Below are positions 40,482 through 48,970 of a DNA stretch of 64,000 bases, in pieces (position 1 is the first letter of the stretch; every line of letters starts with the position of its first letter). The notes beneath the pieces were generated by a model that made no database searches, was not told the DNA's origin, and worked only from the letters and a program-made list of their open reading frames with translations. The stretch covers positions 2,169,001 through 2,233,000 of the forward strand of contig NZ_CP089925.1 of assembly GCF_021284745.1 (NCBI RefSeq), given 5' to 3'. The position numbers were made by a program, and so were the translations under genes. Origin of the DNA: Lysobacter sp. KIS68-7 (GTDB lineage: Bacteria > Pseudomonadota > Gammaproteobacteria > Xanthomonadales > Xanthomonadaceae).

Positions 40482-42611
40482 ATGCCGGGCGTTGAATTCA
40501 CCCTCTCGAAGACGATGCTGGTGTGGGTCGTCCTCGCGCCGCTGATCGGCGCGATCCTGGCCGGCCTGTTCGGCAAGCGCATCGGCCGCGTCGGCGCGCA
40601 CACGGTCACCATCGGCGGCGTGGCGATCAGCTGCGCGCTGTCGATGTACGTGCTGTGGCAGCTGGTGGGGCAGGGCGCTGCGCCGTTCAACCAGAACCTG
40701 TACACCTGGTTCGAGATCGGCGGTTACAACGCGCACGTCGGCTTCATGGTCGACAAGCTCACCGCGATGATGATGGTCGTGGTCACCTTCGTGTCGCTGC
40801 TGGTGCACATCTACACCATCGGCTACATGGAAGAAGACCCGGGCTACCAGCGCTTCTTCAGCTACATCTCGCTGTTCACCTTCTCGATGCTCATGCTGGT
40901 GATGAGCAACAACTTCCTGCAGCTGTTCTTCGGCTGGGAAGCGGTGGGCCTGGTGTCGTACCTGCTGATCGGCTTCTGGTTCAAGCGCCCGAGCGCGATC
41001 TTCGCCAACCTCAAGGCCTTCCTGGTCAACCGCGTCGGCGACTTCGGCTTCCTGCTGGGCATCGCGGGCGTGCTGTACTGGTTCGGCTCGCTGGACTACG
41101 CGACGGTGTTCGCCAACGCGTCGTCGATCATGGGCGGCGGGCAGACCGTCGAGATCTTCTCGGGCCACGCCTGGTCGATCGCGACCGTCATCTGCATCTG
41201 CCTGTTCATCGGCGCCATGGGCAAGTCGGCGCAGGTGCCGCTGCACGTGTGGCTGCCCGACTCGATGGAAGGCCCGACGCCGATCTCCGCGCTGATCCAC
41301 GCCGCGACGATGGTGACCGCGGGCATCTTCATGGTGGCGCGCATGTCGCCGCTGTTCGAGCTCTCGCCGGCCGCGCTCAACTTCGTGCTGTTCATCGGCG
41401 CGACCACGGCGTTCTGGACCGGCCTGATCGGCATCGTGCAGAACGACATCAAGCGCGTCGTCGCGTACTCCACGTTGTCGCAGCTGGGCTACATGACGGT
41501 CGCGCTCGGCGTGGGCGCGTACTCGGCGGGCGTGTACCACCTGATGACCCACGCCTTCTTCAAGGCGCTGCTGTTCCTCGGTGCCGGCTCGGTGATCATC
41601 GGCATGCACCACGAACAGGACATGCGCCGGATGGGCGGCCTGAAGAAGTACATGCCCATCACCTACTGGACGATGGTCATCGGCACGCTGGCGCTGGTCG
41701 GCACGCCGTTCTTCAGCGGCTTCTATTCGAAGGACACGATCATCGAAGCGGCCGAGCTCGCCGCGCACGGAAATCCGGGCTTCACCGTGCAGACCTACGC
41801 GTACTGGGCCGTGCTGCTCGGCGCGTTCGTCACCTCGTTCTACAGCTTCCGCCTGCTGTACATGACCTTCCACGGGAAGGAACGCTTCCACGATCCGGTG
41901 CCGGAGCATTACATCGCGCCGGAGGCGGACTCGACGGAGCACGAGGACGCGATCTCGCATGCGCATGACGCGCACGACGACCACCATGACGACCATGGCC
42001 ATGCGCATACGCCGCACGAGTCGCCGTGGGTCGTGACGGTCCCGCTGATCCTGCTCGCGATTCCCTCGATCATCATCGGCTTCTTCACTGCCGGTCCGAT
42101 GCTGTTCGGCAAGACCTGGGACGCCGCGCAGGAGCGCCTGCCGTTCTTCCTCGGCGCGATCGACATGCCGGAGCACGGCACGATGGCGAACCTGGCAGAG
42201 GAATTCCACGGCGCGGTCAACTTCGCGATCCACGGCTTCGCTGCACCTGCCTTCTGGCTCGCCTTCGCCGGCTTCGCGCTCGCCACGTTCCTCTACGTGT
42301 TCCGCCCCGACCTGCCGGGCAAGATCGCGCATGCCCTGCGCTGGCCGGTGCGCGTGCTGGAGCGCAAGTACTTCATGGACGACCTGTGGATCGATGGCTT
42401 CGCCGGTGGCGGTGTCGCACTCGGCCAGGTGTCGCGCCAGGTGGACAGCAAGGTCATCGACGGGGTGGTGGTGAACGGCAGTGCGCGCGTGGTCGACCTC
42501 GTGTCGGGCGTCGTGCGCCAGCTGCAGTCCGGTTACCTGTACCACTACGCCTTCGCGATGATCGTTGGCCTGATCGCGCTGCTTGCCGTCATCAATCATT
42601 ACTGGATGTAA
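40482..42611 (+). CDS. nuoL: NADH-quinone oxidoreductase subunit L (His-rich loop)
   Basis: A 709-residue antiporter-like proton pump subunit (ND5). Core motifs include FFGWEAVGLVSYLLIGFW, the Lys-bearing GKSAQVPLHVWLPDSMEGPTP in core AQVPLHVWLPD, and YSTLSQLGYM. The long lateral helix and last helix are near the C-terminus. A loop at residues 487-512 is unusually rich in His and Asp (about ten His, six Asp), which looks metal-binding and is not part of the pump core. Confidence 0.96.
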   Translation: MPGVEFTLSKTMLVWVVLAPLIGAILAGLFGKRIGRVGAHTVTIGGVAISCALSMYVLWQLVGQGAAPFNQNLYTWFEIGGYNAHVGFMVDKLTAMMMVVVTFVSLLVHIYTIGYMEEDPGYQRFFSYISLFTFSMLMLVMSNNFLQLFFGWEAVGLVSYLLIGFWFKRPSAIFANLKAFLVNRVGDFGFLLGIAGVLYWFGSLDYATVFANASSIMGGGQTVEIFSGHAWSIATVICICLFIGAMGKSAQVPLHVWLPDSMEGPTPISALIHAATMVTAGIFMVARMSPLFELSPAALNFVLFIGATTAFWTGLIGIVQNDIKRVVAYSTLSQLGYMTVALGVGAYSAGVYHLMTHAFFKALLFLGAGSVIIGMHHEQDMRRMGGLKKYMPITYWTMVIGTLALVGTPFFSGFYSKDTIIEAAELAAHGNPGFTVQTYAYWAVLLGAFVTSFYSFRLLYMTFHGKERFHDPVPEHYIAPEADSTEHEDAISHAHDAHDDHHDDHGHAHTPHESPWVVTVPLILLAIPSIIIGFFTAGPMLFGKTWDAAQERLPFFLGAIDMPEHGTMANLAEEFHGAVNFAIHGFAAPAFWLAFAGFALATFLYVFRPDLPGKIAHALRWPVRVLERKYFMDDLWIDGFAGGGVALGQVSRQVDSKVIDGVVVNGSARVVDLVSGVVRQLQSGYLYHYAFAMIVGLIALLAVINHYWM

Positions 42612-42615
42612 CGAC

Positions 42616-44127
42616 GTGGCGAACGCCCCCCTTCTGAGCCTGTTGATCTGGTTGCCCATCCTCGGCGGCGCGCTGTCGCTGATGCTTGGCGAGAACCGCG
42701 CGAGCATGGCGCGCTGGCTTGCGCTGGGCACGGCGCTGCTCGCGCTCGCGCTGAGCATCCCGCTGTTCACCGGATTCGATTACGCCGCCACCGGCATGCA
42801 GTTCGTCGAACAGCACCAGTGGATCCCGGCCTACGACATCCGTTACGCGCTCGGCGCCGACGGCATCTCGGTCGCGCTGATCGGCCTGACCACGCTCACC
42901 ACCGTGCTGGTGCTGATCGGTGCGTGGACCGCGATCGACGAACGCGTGAACCAGTACGTCGCCGCGTTCCTCGTGCTCGAAGGCCTGATGATCGGCGTGT
43001 TCTCCGCGCTCGACGGCATGCTGTTCTACGTGTTCTTCGAAGCCATGCTCATCCCGATGTTCATCATCATCGGCGTGTGGGGCGGCCCGCGGCGCGTGTA
43101 CGCGTCGATCAAGTTCTTCCTGTACACCTTCCTCGGGTCGGTGTTCATGCTGGTCGGCATCATCTACCTGTACCTGAAGGGCGGTAGCTGGCAGCTGGCG
43201 GACATGGCGGCGCTGCCGCTGACCATGCAGGAGCAGACCTGGCTGTTCTTCGCCTTCCTCGCCGCGTTCTCGGTGAAAGTGCCGATGTTCCCGGTGCACA
43301 CGTGGTTGCCGGATGCGCACGTGGAAGCGCCGACCGGTGGCTCGGTGGTGCTGGCGGCGATCATGCTGAAGATCGGCGGATACGGCTTCCTGCGTTTCAC
43401 CCTGCCGATCGTGCCGGACGCCGGCCACGAGTTCGCGTGGGTCGTCATCGCGCTGTCGCTGATCGCCATCGTCTACATCGGCTTCGTCGCGCTGGTGCAG
43501 GACGACATGAAGAAGCTGATCGCGTACTCGTCGATCTCGCACATGGGCTTCGTGACCCTGGGCACCTTCATCGCCTTCTCGCTGGTGCGCGACACGGGCA
43601 ACCTCGACGCCGCACGCCTCGGCCTGCAGGGCGCGATGGTGCAGATGATTTCGCACGGCTTCATCTCCGGTGCGATGTTCTCCTGCGTCGGCGTGCTCTA
43701 CGACCGCATGCACAGCCGCATGATCCGCGACTACGGCGGCGTGGCGAACGTGATGCCGTGGTTCGCGATGTTCATGGTGCTGTTCGGCATGGCCAACTCG
43801 GGCCTGCCGGGCACGTCGGGTTTCATCGGCGAGTTCATGGTGATCCTCGCCAGCTTCCAGCAGCATCCGCTGCTCGCCTTCGGCGCGGCGACCACGCTGA
43901 TCCTCGGCGCGGCCTACACGCTGTGGTTGGTCAAGCGCACGATCTTCGGCGAGGTCGGCAACGCCCACGTCGCCGAACTCGAAGACATCAACATGCGGGA
44001 ATGGATCGTGCTCGGCACGTTCGCCATCGGTGTGCTCGCGCTCGGTGTGTATCCGAAGCCGCTGACCGACCTGATGGAACCCGCCATCGCCCAGCTCGCC
44101 AGCCAGCTGGCCGCGACCAAGCTCTGA
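42616..44127 (+). CDS. nuoM: NADH-quinone oxidoreductase subunit M
   Basis: A 503-residue antiporter-like proton pump subunit (ND4) with about 14 helices. Catalytic Glu and Lys lie in FFEAMLIPMFIIIG and KVPMFPVHTWLPDAH. The GTG start at 42616, 4 bp after nuoL, gives the correct N-terminal helix; an in-frame upstream ATG would lie inside nuoL. Confidence 0.96.
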   Translation: MANAPLLSLLIWLPILGGALSLMLGENRASMARWLALGTALLALALSIPLFTGFDYAATGMQFVEQHQWIPAYDIRYALGADGISVALIGLTTLTTVLVLIGAWTAIDERVNQYVAAFLVLEGLMIGVFSALDGMLFYVFFEAMLIPMFIIIGVWGGPRRVYASIKFFLYTFLGSVFMLVGIIYLYLKGGSWQLADMAALPLTMQEQTWLFFAFLAAFSVKVPMFPVHTWLPDAHVEAPTGGSVVLAAIMLKIGGYGFLRFTLPIVPDAGHEFAWVVIALSLIAIVYIGFVALVQDDMKKLIAYSSISHMGFVTLGTFIAFSLVRDTGNLDAARLGLQGAMVQMISHGFISGAMFSCVGVLYDRMHSRMIRDYGGVANVMPWFAMFMVLFGMANSGLPGTSGFIGEFMVILASFQQHPLLAFGAATTLILGAAYTLWLVKRTIFGEVGNAHVAELEDINMREWIVLGTFAIGVLALGVYPKPLTDLMEPAIAQLASQLAATKL

Positions 44128-44137
44128 GATCGCCAGC

Positions 44138-45577
44138 ATGCCCATGACCACGCCCAATCCCGCCGAACTGCTGCCGCTGCTGCCCGAGCTCGTGCTCACC
44201 GGCGCCGCGTTCGCGCTGCTGATGCTCGATCTGTTCCTCGAGGAGCGCCAGCGCTGGGTCACGCACGTGCTCTCGATTGCCGCGCTCGTGTTCGTGGCCG
44301 GCATGGTCGCCACCGGCGTGGGCGGGCAGGGCATCGTGCTCAACGGCATGTTCATCCGCGACGTCGCGGCCGACGTGCTCAAGCTGTTCACCTGCGCCAT
44401 CTCGGCGCTGTCGCTCGTCTATGCGTGGCCTTACCTGCGCGAGCGCGGGCTGTACAAGGGCGAGGTGCCGGTGCTGGTGCTGTTCTCCACCGCCGGCATG
44501 ATGCTGATGGTGTCCGCGGGCAACCTGGTCACCGTGTACCTCGGCCTGGAAATGCTCGCGCTGTGCCAGTACGCGCTGGTCGCGATCGACCGCGACGGTC
44601 CGCTCGCCTCCGAAGCGGCGATGAAGTATTTCGTCCTGGGCTCGCTCGCCTCGGGCATGCTGCTATACGGCATGTCGCTGATGTACGGCGCCACCGGCAC
44701 GCTCGACCTGCCGGGCATCCACGCCGCGATGTCGCATGCATCGCCGGGCCTGGTGCTGACGGGCCTGGTGTTCATCGTCGCGGGCATCGCCTTCAAGTTC
44801 GGTGCCGCGCCGTTCCACATGTGGCTGCCGGACGTCTACCACGGCGCGCCCACGCCGATCACGCTGTTCATCGGTTCGGCGCCGAAGCTCGCCGCGTTCG
44901 GCATGGCCTACCGCCTGCTGGAAACCGGCGCCGGCCCGCTCGACGAACAATGGCGCCTGCTGCTCGCCGGCCTGGCCACGTTGTCGCTGGTGATCGGCAA
45001 CCTGATCGCGCTGGCGCAGACCAACCTCAAGCGCATGCTCGCGTATTCGACGATCTCGCACGTCGGCTTCCTGTTCCTCGGCCTCGCCGGGGGCGGTCCG
45101 CAGGGCTATGCGTCGGCGATGTTCTACGCGATCACCTACGCGATCATGTCGGCCGCGGCCTTCGGCGCGATCATCGTGCTGTCCAACCGCGGCTTCGAAG
45201 CCGACAACATCGACGACTTCAAGGGCCTCAACGCCCGCAGCCCGTGGATGGCCGGCCTGGTCCTGTGCGTGATGGCCTCGCTCGCCGGCGTGCCGCCGTT
45301 CCTCGGCTTCTGGTCGAAGCTCGCCGTGCTGCGCGCCGCGCTGCAGGGGAACATGATGTGGCTGGTGATCGTCGGTATCGTGTTCGCCGTGATCGGGTCG
45401 TTCTACTACCTGCGCGTGATCAAGGTGATGTACTTCGACGAGCCCGTCGGCGACGGCCCGGTGGAGCGCGACGACCGCCCGCTGCGCATCGTCTTCGGCG
45501 TCAACGCACTCTCGCTGCTGTTCCTCGGCCTGGCCTGGAACCCGATCATGGCCTGGTGCATGGCGGCGTTCCGCTGA
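44138..45577 (+). CDS. nuoN: NADH-quinone oxidoreductase subunit N
   Basis: A 479-residue antiporter-like proton pump subunit (ND2), last gene of the operon. Conserved segments: YLGLEMLALCQYALVA with the pumping Glu, KFGAAPFHMWLPDVYHGAP in core APFHMWLPD, and YSTISHVGFLFLG. Two possible starts, ATG 44138 and ATG 44144. A strong terminator follows at 45604. Confidence 0.96.
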   Translation: MPMTTPNPAELLPLLPELVLTGAAFALLMLDLFLEERQRWVTHVLSIAALVFVAGMVATGVGGQGIVLNGMFIRDVAADVLKLFTCAISALSLVYAWPYLRERGLYKGEVPVLVLFSTAGMMLMVSAGNLVTVYLGLEMLALCQYALVAIDRDGPLASEAAMKYFVLGSLASGMLLYGMSLMYGATGTLDLPGIHAAMSHASPGLVLTGLVFIVAGIAFKFGAAPFHMWLPDVYHGAPTPITLFIGSAPKLAAFGMAYRLLETGAGPLDEQWRLLLAGLATLSLVIGNLIALAQTNLKRMLAYSTISHVGFLFLGLAGGGPQGYASAMFYAITYAIMSAAAFGAIIVLSNRGFEADNIDDFKGLNARSPWMAGLVLCVMASLAGVPPFLGFWSKLAVLRAALQGNMMWLVIVGIVFAVIGSFYYLRVIKVMYFDEPVGDGPVERDDRPLRIVFGVNALSLLFLGLAWNPIMAWCMAAFR

Positions 45578-45603
45578 CGCGCCACGCCCTCTGATTGATC
45601 CAC

Positions 45604-45634
45604 CGACGCCCTCCGCAAGGAGGGCGTCGTCGTT
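45604..45634 (+). terminator. intrinsic terminator of the nuo operon
   Basis: An 11-bp GC-rich stem (CGACGCCCTCC with GGAGGGCGTCG) closed by a GCAA tetraloop, followed by TCGTTT. It lies 26 bp after the nuoN stop. The remaining 190 bases up to the adhesin ATG contain no gene that I can support; presumably they hold its promoter. Confidence 0.9.
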
Positions 45635-45820
45635 TGGGCGTCCGAAACGACAAATTCCTTGTCGAATCATTCGCTTGTTGCCGCTCTGTCATCGAAATGT
45701 GATCGCACGTTGAAGCGAATTCCCGCGTGGCCGACGAGGTTTGGCGACGGGGGAGTTACGGCAGGGGGCGGTGTCGCCATGCAGCCGCGCCCCCGCCCTT
45801 TTCCTTCAACGAGATCCGAC

Positions 45821-48800
45821 ATGTCCTCCAAGCCCCGGCTGCAACGCCGCGTCCTGACCCTCGCTCTGTTGTCCGTCATGTCCGTCCCGGCCTTCGCCGG
45901 CGTCAACTGCCAGTTGGTCGACCAGACCACCGGCCTTCCGCTGCCGATCGACAGCACCTCGCCGGGTTCCGATTCGCTGGCATGCGGCCCGCGCGCGAAG
46001 GCCGTCGGCAACCGTTCGGTGTCCGAGGGCGATGAAACGACCGCCACGGGCGACAACGCGACCGCCATCGGTTCGTGGATCGACCTCGATGGCGACGGCC
46101 TGGTCGACGCCAACGAAATCACCTGGGCCAACGGTGCCAAGTCCGTGGCCGTCGGCGCCGCGGCGCAGGCGCTCGGCGCGGGCGCGGTGGCGGTCGGCGT
46201 GCAGTCGGTGGCCACCGGTGCCAACAGCATCGCCGTCGGCAACACCGCGCAGACCCAGTCGTTGAACACCACGACCACCAAGACGACGGTGCAGGGCACG
46301 CCCAACACAGTCACCACCACGACCACCACGACCAACGGCCCGGCGAGCAACCAGAACAGCATCGCGGTGGGCACCAACTCGCGTGCGAACGGCAACAACG
46401 ACATCGCGATGGGCAACGGCGCGACGGTCGAGAACACCATCAACTCGGTGACCGCGACCACCACCGCCGGCGTGACGACGATGGTGCAGACCACGCTGTC
46501 GACGCCCGCGACGAGCGCGATCGCCATCGGCACCGGCGCCAAGGCGAACGGCAACAGCACCGTGGTCATCGGCAACGGCGCGCGCGCCGAATCGCGGGTC
46601 CTCACGCTGATCAACGGCTTCGGCTCCACCACTCCGATCTCGGTCTACACCGCGGGTGTCGCGACGAACACGACGGTCATCGGCGCGGGCGCAGTGGCGC
46701 AGGGCACCAACAGCGTGGTGATCGGCAGCGGTGCCTCGACTTCAGGCGACGGCTTCGATCCCACCGGTACGATCCTGCTGAAGGACAAGAACGACACGGT
46801 CGTTGGCACCGGGTCTGCAACGGTGCGCGGCTGGGGTACTGCGTATGGCTACAACGCCATCGCATACGGCTATGGCACCACCGCCATCGGTACCGGTACC
46901 TACGCCATCGGCTCGGGCTCCACCGCGGTCGGCGGGTGGTTCGACCTCAATGCGGCCTTCGGCGCCGCGCCCACGAATACGCTTCCCACCGGCTGGGCGT
47001 TCGGAACCAACACCCCGGGTACGGCAGCGCAGGCATTTGGCGCCAATGCCCGCGCCTGGGGCAACTACGACACGGCCTTGGGTCCGGCGGCCAGGACCAG
47101 TGATTTCGACAGTTCATGGGGCGATGGCCTGAGTCATTACTCGACCTACGACCAGAAGATCATCAATGGCTCGGTCGCGGCGGGCTTCGTGGCGTATGCC
47201 GAAGGGCATGCCAGCATCGCCTTGGGCCAGCAGAGCAGGGCCCATGATGCGTTCGCGGTTGCCATCGGCAGCGAAAGCGTGGCCTGGGGCGTCGACAGCA
47301 TCGCGCTTGGCGACAATGCCGTCAGCGCCTGGCACCAGGACATCGCCATCGGCGCCAACGCCCAGGCCCTCGGCGGCTTCGGCACCACGAACATCGCCTT
47401 CGGCGTCGATGCCATGGTCGACAACCTGGGTGGCGGCGACACCAGCAACGCCATCGCGTTCGGTTCGCAGGCGCAGGCCATGTCGGACAACGCCGTGGCC
47501 TTCGGTGCGAATGCGCAGGCCATGGGCCTCAACGCCACCGCGACGGGCAACGCCAGCATCGCGAACGGCGCCTCCTCGTCGGCCTTCGGCGATGGCAGCC
47601 AGGCCAATGGCGACTACGCCTCGGCGCTCGGCGCGTATGCCTACGCCGACGGCATGTACAGCATGGCGGCCGGCACCAACGCTTTCGCGCTCGGCATGAA
47701 CAGCACCGCGATGGGCTACAACAGCGTCGCGCTGGAAGACGACAGCGTTGCGCTGGGTTCGAACTCGGTCGCCGATCGTGCGAACACGGTGTCGGTGGGT
47801 TCGGCGGGTTACGAACGCCAGATCACCAACGTCGCCGCCGGTTCGGCGGACACCGACGCGGTCAACGTGTCGCAGCTCAATGATGCGCTCATCGCCGTCG
47901 GTGCGAGCAGCGCCGCGCAGCTCGACACGGTCGCGGCCGCCTTCGGTGGCGGTGCCACGATCGACGTCAACGGCCTGCTGGGCGCGCCGACGTATTCGAT
48001 CCAGGGCAGCGACTACTACAACGTGGGCGACGCGTTCTCCGCGCTGGACGGTTACATCAGCGGCATCAACACGACGATCAGCAACCTCACCACGCAGGTG
48101 AATACGCTGTCCGCGACGCCGGGCCTCGGCATGCCGATCGGCACGGGCAACGGCCTTGCACTCGGCAACGGCAGCAACGCCACCGACGGCACCGACACCG
48201 CGTTCGGCACGAATGCGAACGTCGGCGCGGACAGTGGCACGGCGGTCGGCAGCGGTGCGAGCATCGCCGCAGTCGCGACGGATTCCGTTGCAGTCGGTGC
48301 GAATGCCAGCGTCACCGCTGCGTCGGGCACGGCGATCGGCGAGGGCGCGAGCGTCAGCGCCAACGGTGCCGTCGCCATCGGCCAGGGTTCGGTCGCCGAC
48401 CAGGCGAACACGGTGTCGGTCGGCAGCGCGGGCAACGAACGCCGCGTGACCAACGTCGCGACCGGCACGGCCGACACCGACGCCGCCAACGTCGCACAGG
48501 TCAACGCGGGCAATGCCGCGACGCTGCAAAGCGCGAACGCCTACACCAACAGCACCGCCGCCACCACGCTGCAGAGCGCCAACGGCTACACCGACGCCCG
48601 CCTGCAGGCGATGAACGACGAGTTCACCCGCCTCACGCAGGACTTCGGCAAGCGCCTGGACAAGCAGGACGAGCGCATCGACCGCGAAGGTGCGATGAGC
48701 GCGGCCATGTTGAACATGGCGATCAACGCCGCGAACGCACGCACCGATGCCGGTCGCATCGGCGTCGGCGCCGGCTGGCAGAACGGACAGAGCGCGCTCT

Positions 48801-48907
48801 CCATTGGCTATTCGAAGCAGATCGGCGAACACGCGTCCTTCAGCATCGGCGGCGCGTTCAGCAGCAGCGATTCGAGCGCCGGCGTCGGCTTCGGTTTGGA
48901 CCTCTAA
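45821..48907 (+). CDS. YadA-type trimeric autotransporter adhesin
   Basis: A 1028-residue surface protein, predicted to trimerise and insert by its own C-terminal beta barrel (type Vc secretion). Signal peptide 1-26 (basic MSSKPRLQRR, cut after PAFAG). The passenger has many head repeats of type SxAIGxxAxA, interrupted by Thr-rich stretches near 150-180 and 215-240. An EF-hand-like DLDGDGLVDANE lies at about 88-99. Two neck motifs (ANTVSVGSAGYERQITNVA and its copy in NERRVTNVA) occur near 650 and 865. A coiled coil and a YadA anchor of about 75 residues end the protein. The ATG at 45821 is chosen for the signal peptide; in-frame ATGs further upstream are not needed. Confidence 0.92.
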   Translation: MSSKPRLQRRVLTLALLSVMSVPAFAGVNCQLVDQTTGLPLPIDSTSPGSDSLACGPRAKAVGNRSVSEGDETTATGDNATAIGSWIDLDGDGLVDANEITWANGAKSVAVGAAAQALGAGAVAVGVQSVATGANSIAVGNTAQTQSLNTTTTKTTVQGTPNTVTTTTTTTNGPASNQNSIAVGTNSRANGNNDIAMGNGATVENTINSVTATTTAGVTTMVQTTLSTPATSAIAIGTGAKANGNSTVVIGNGARAESRVLTLINGFGSTTPISVYTAGVATNTTVIGAGAVAQGTNSVVIGSGASTSGDGFDPTGTILLKDKNDTVVGTGSATVRGWGTAYGYNAIAYGYGTTAIGTGTYAIGSGSTAVGGWFDLNAAFGAAPTNTLPTGWAFGTNTPGTAAQAFGANARAWGNYDTALGPAARTSDFDSSWGDGLSHYSTYDQKIINGSVAAGFVAYAEGHASIALGQQSRAHDAFAVAIGSESVAWGVDSIALGDNAVSAWHQDIAIGANAQALGGFGTTNIAFGVDAMVDNLGGGDTSNAIAFGSQAQAMSDNAVAFGANAQAMGLNATATGNASIANGASSSAFGDGSQANGDYASALGAYAYADGMYSMAAGTNAFALGMNSTAMGYNSVALEDDSVALGSNSVADRANTVSVGSAGYERQITNVAAGSADTDAVNVSQLNDALIAVGASSAAQLDTVAAAFGGGATIDVNGLLGAPTYSIQGSDYYNVGDAFSALDGYISGINTTISNLTTQVNTLSATPGLGMPIGTGNGLALGNGSNATDGTDTAFGTNANVGADSGTAVGSGASIAAVATDSVAVGANASVTAASGTAIGEGASVSANGAVAIGQGSVADQANTVSVGSAGNERRVTNVATGTADTDAANVAQVNAGNAATLQSANAYTNSTAATTLQSANGYTDARLQAMNDEFTRLTQDFGKRLDKQDERIDREGAMSAAMLNMAINAANARTDAGRIGVGAGWQNGQSALSIGYSKQIGEHASFSIGGAFSSSDSSAGVGFGLDL

Positions 48908-48916
48908 GCAACATGC

Positions 48917-48943
48917 ACCGCGGCGCCATCGCGGCGCCGCGGT
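48917..48943 (+). terminator. GC-rich hairpin after the adhesin gene
   Basis: An 11-bp stem (ACCGCGGCGCC with GGCGCCGCGGT) and a 5-base loop, 9 bp after the stop. No T tract follows; it may be a weak terminator or an mRNA-stabilising hairpin before the protease gene. Confidence 0.5.
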
Positions 48944-48970
48944 CAACCCCAATCTTCCAGGAAGACTGCA

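Noticed and set aside
40443-42770. A 775-codon minus-strand open frame opposite nuoL
   Set aside because: Low-complexity Arg/His/Glu translation with no family; nuoL on plus is unmistakable.
45659-45820. Longer adhesin start at 45659
   Set aside because: It would add 54 residues before a complete signal peptide; the extended signal region of autotransporters does not resemble this sequence.
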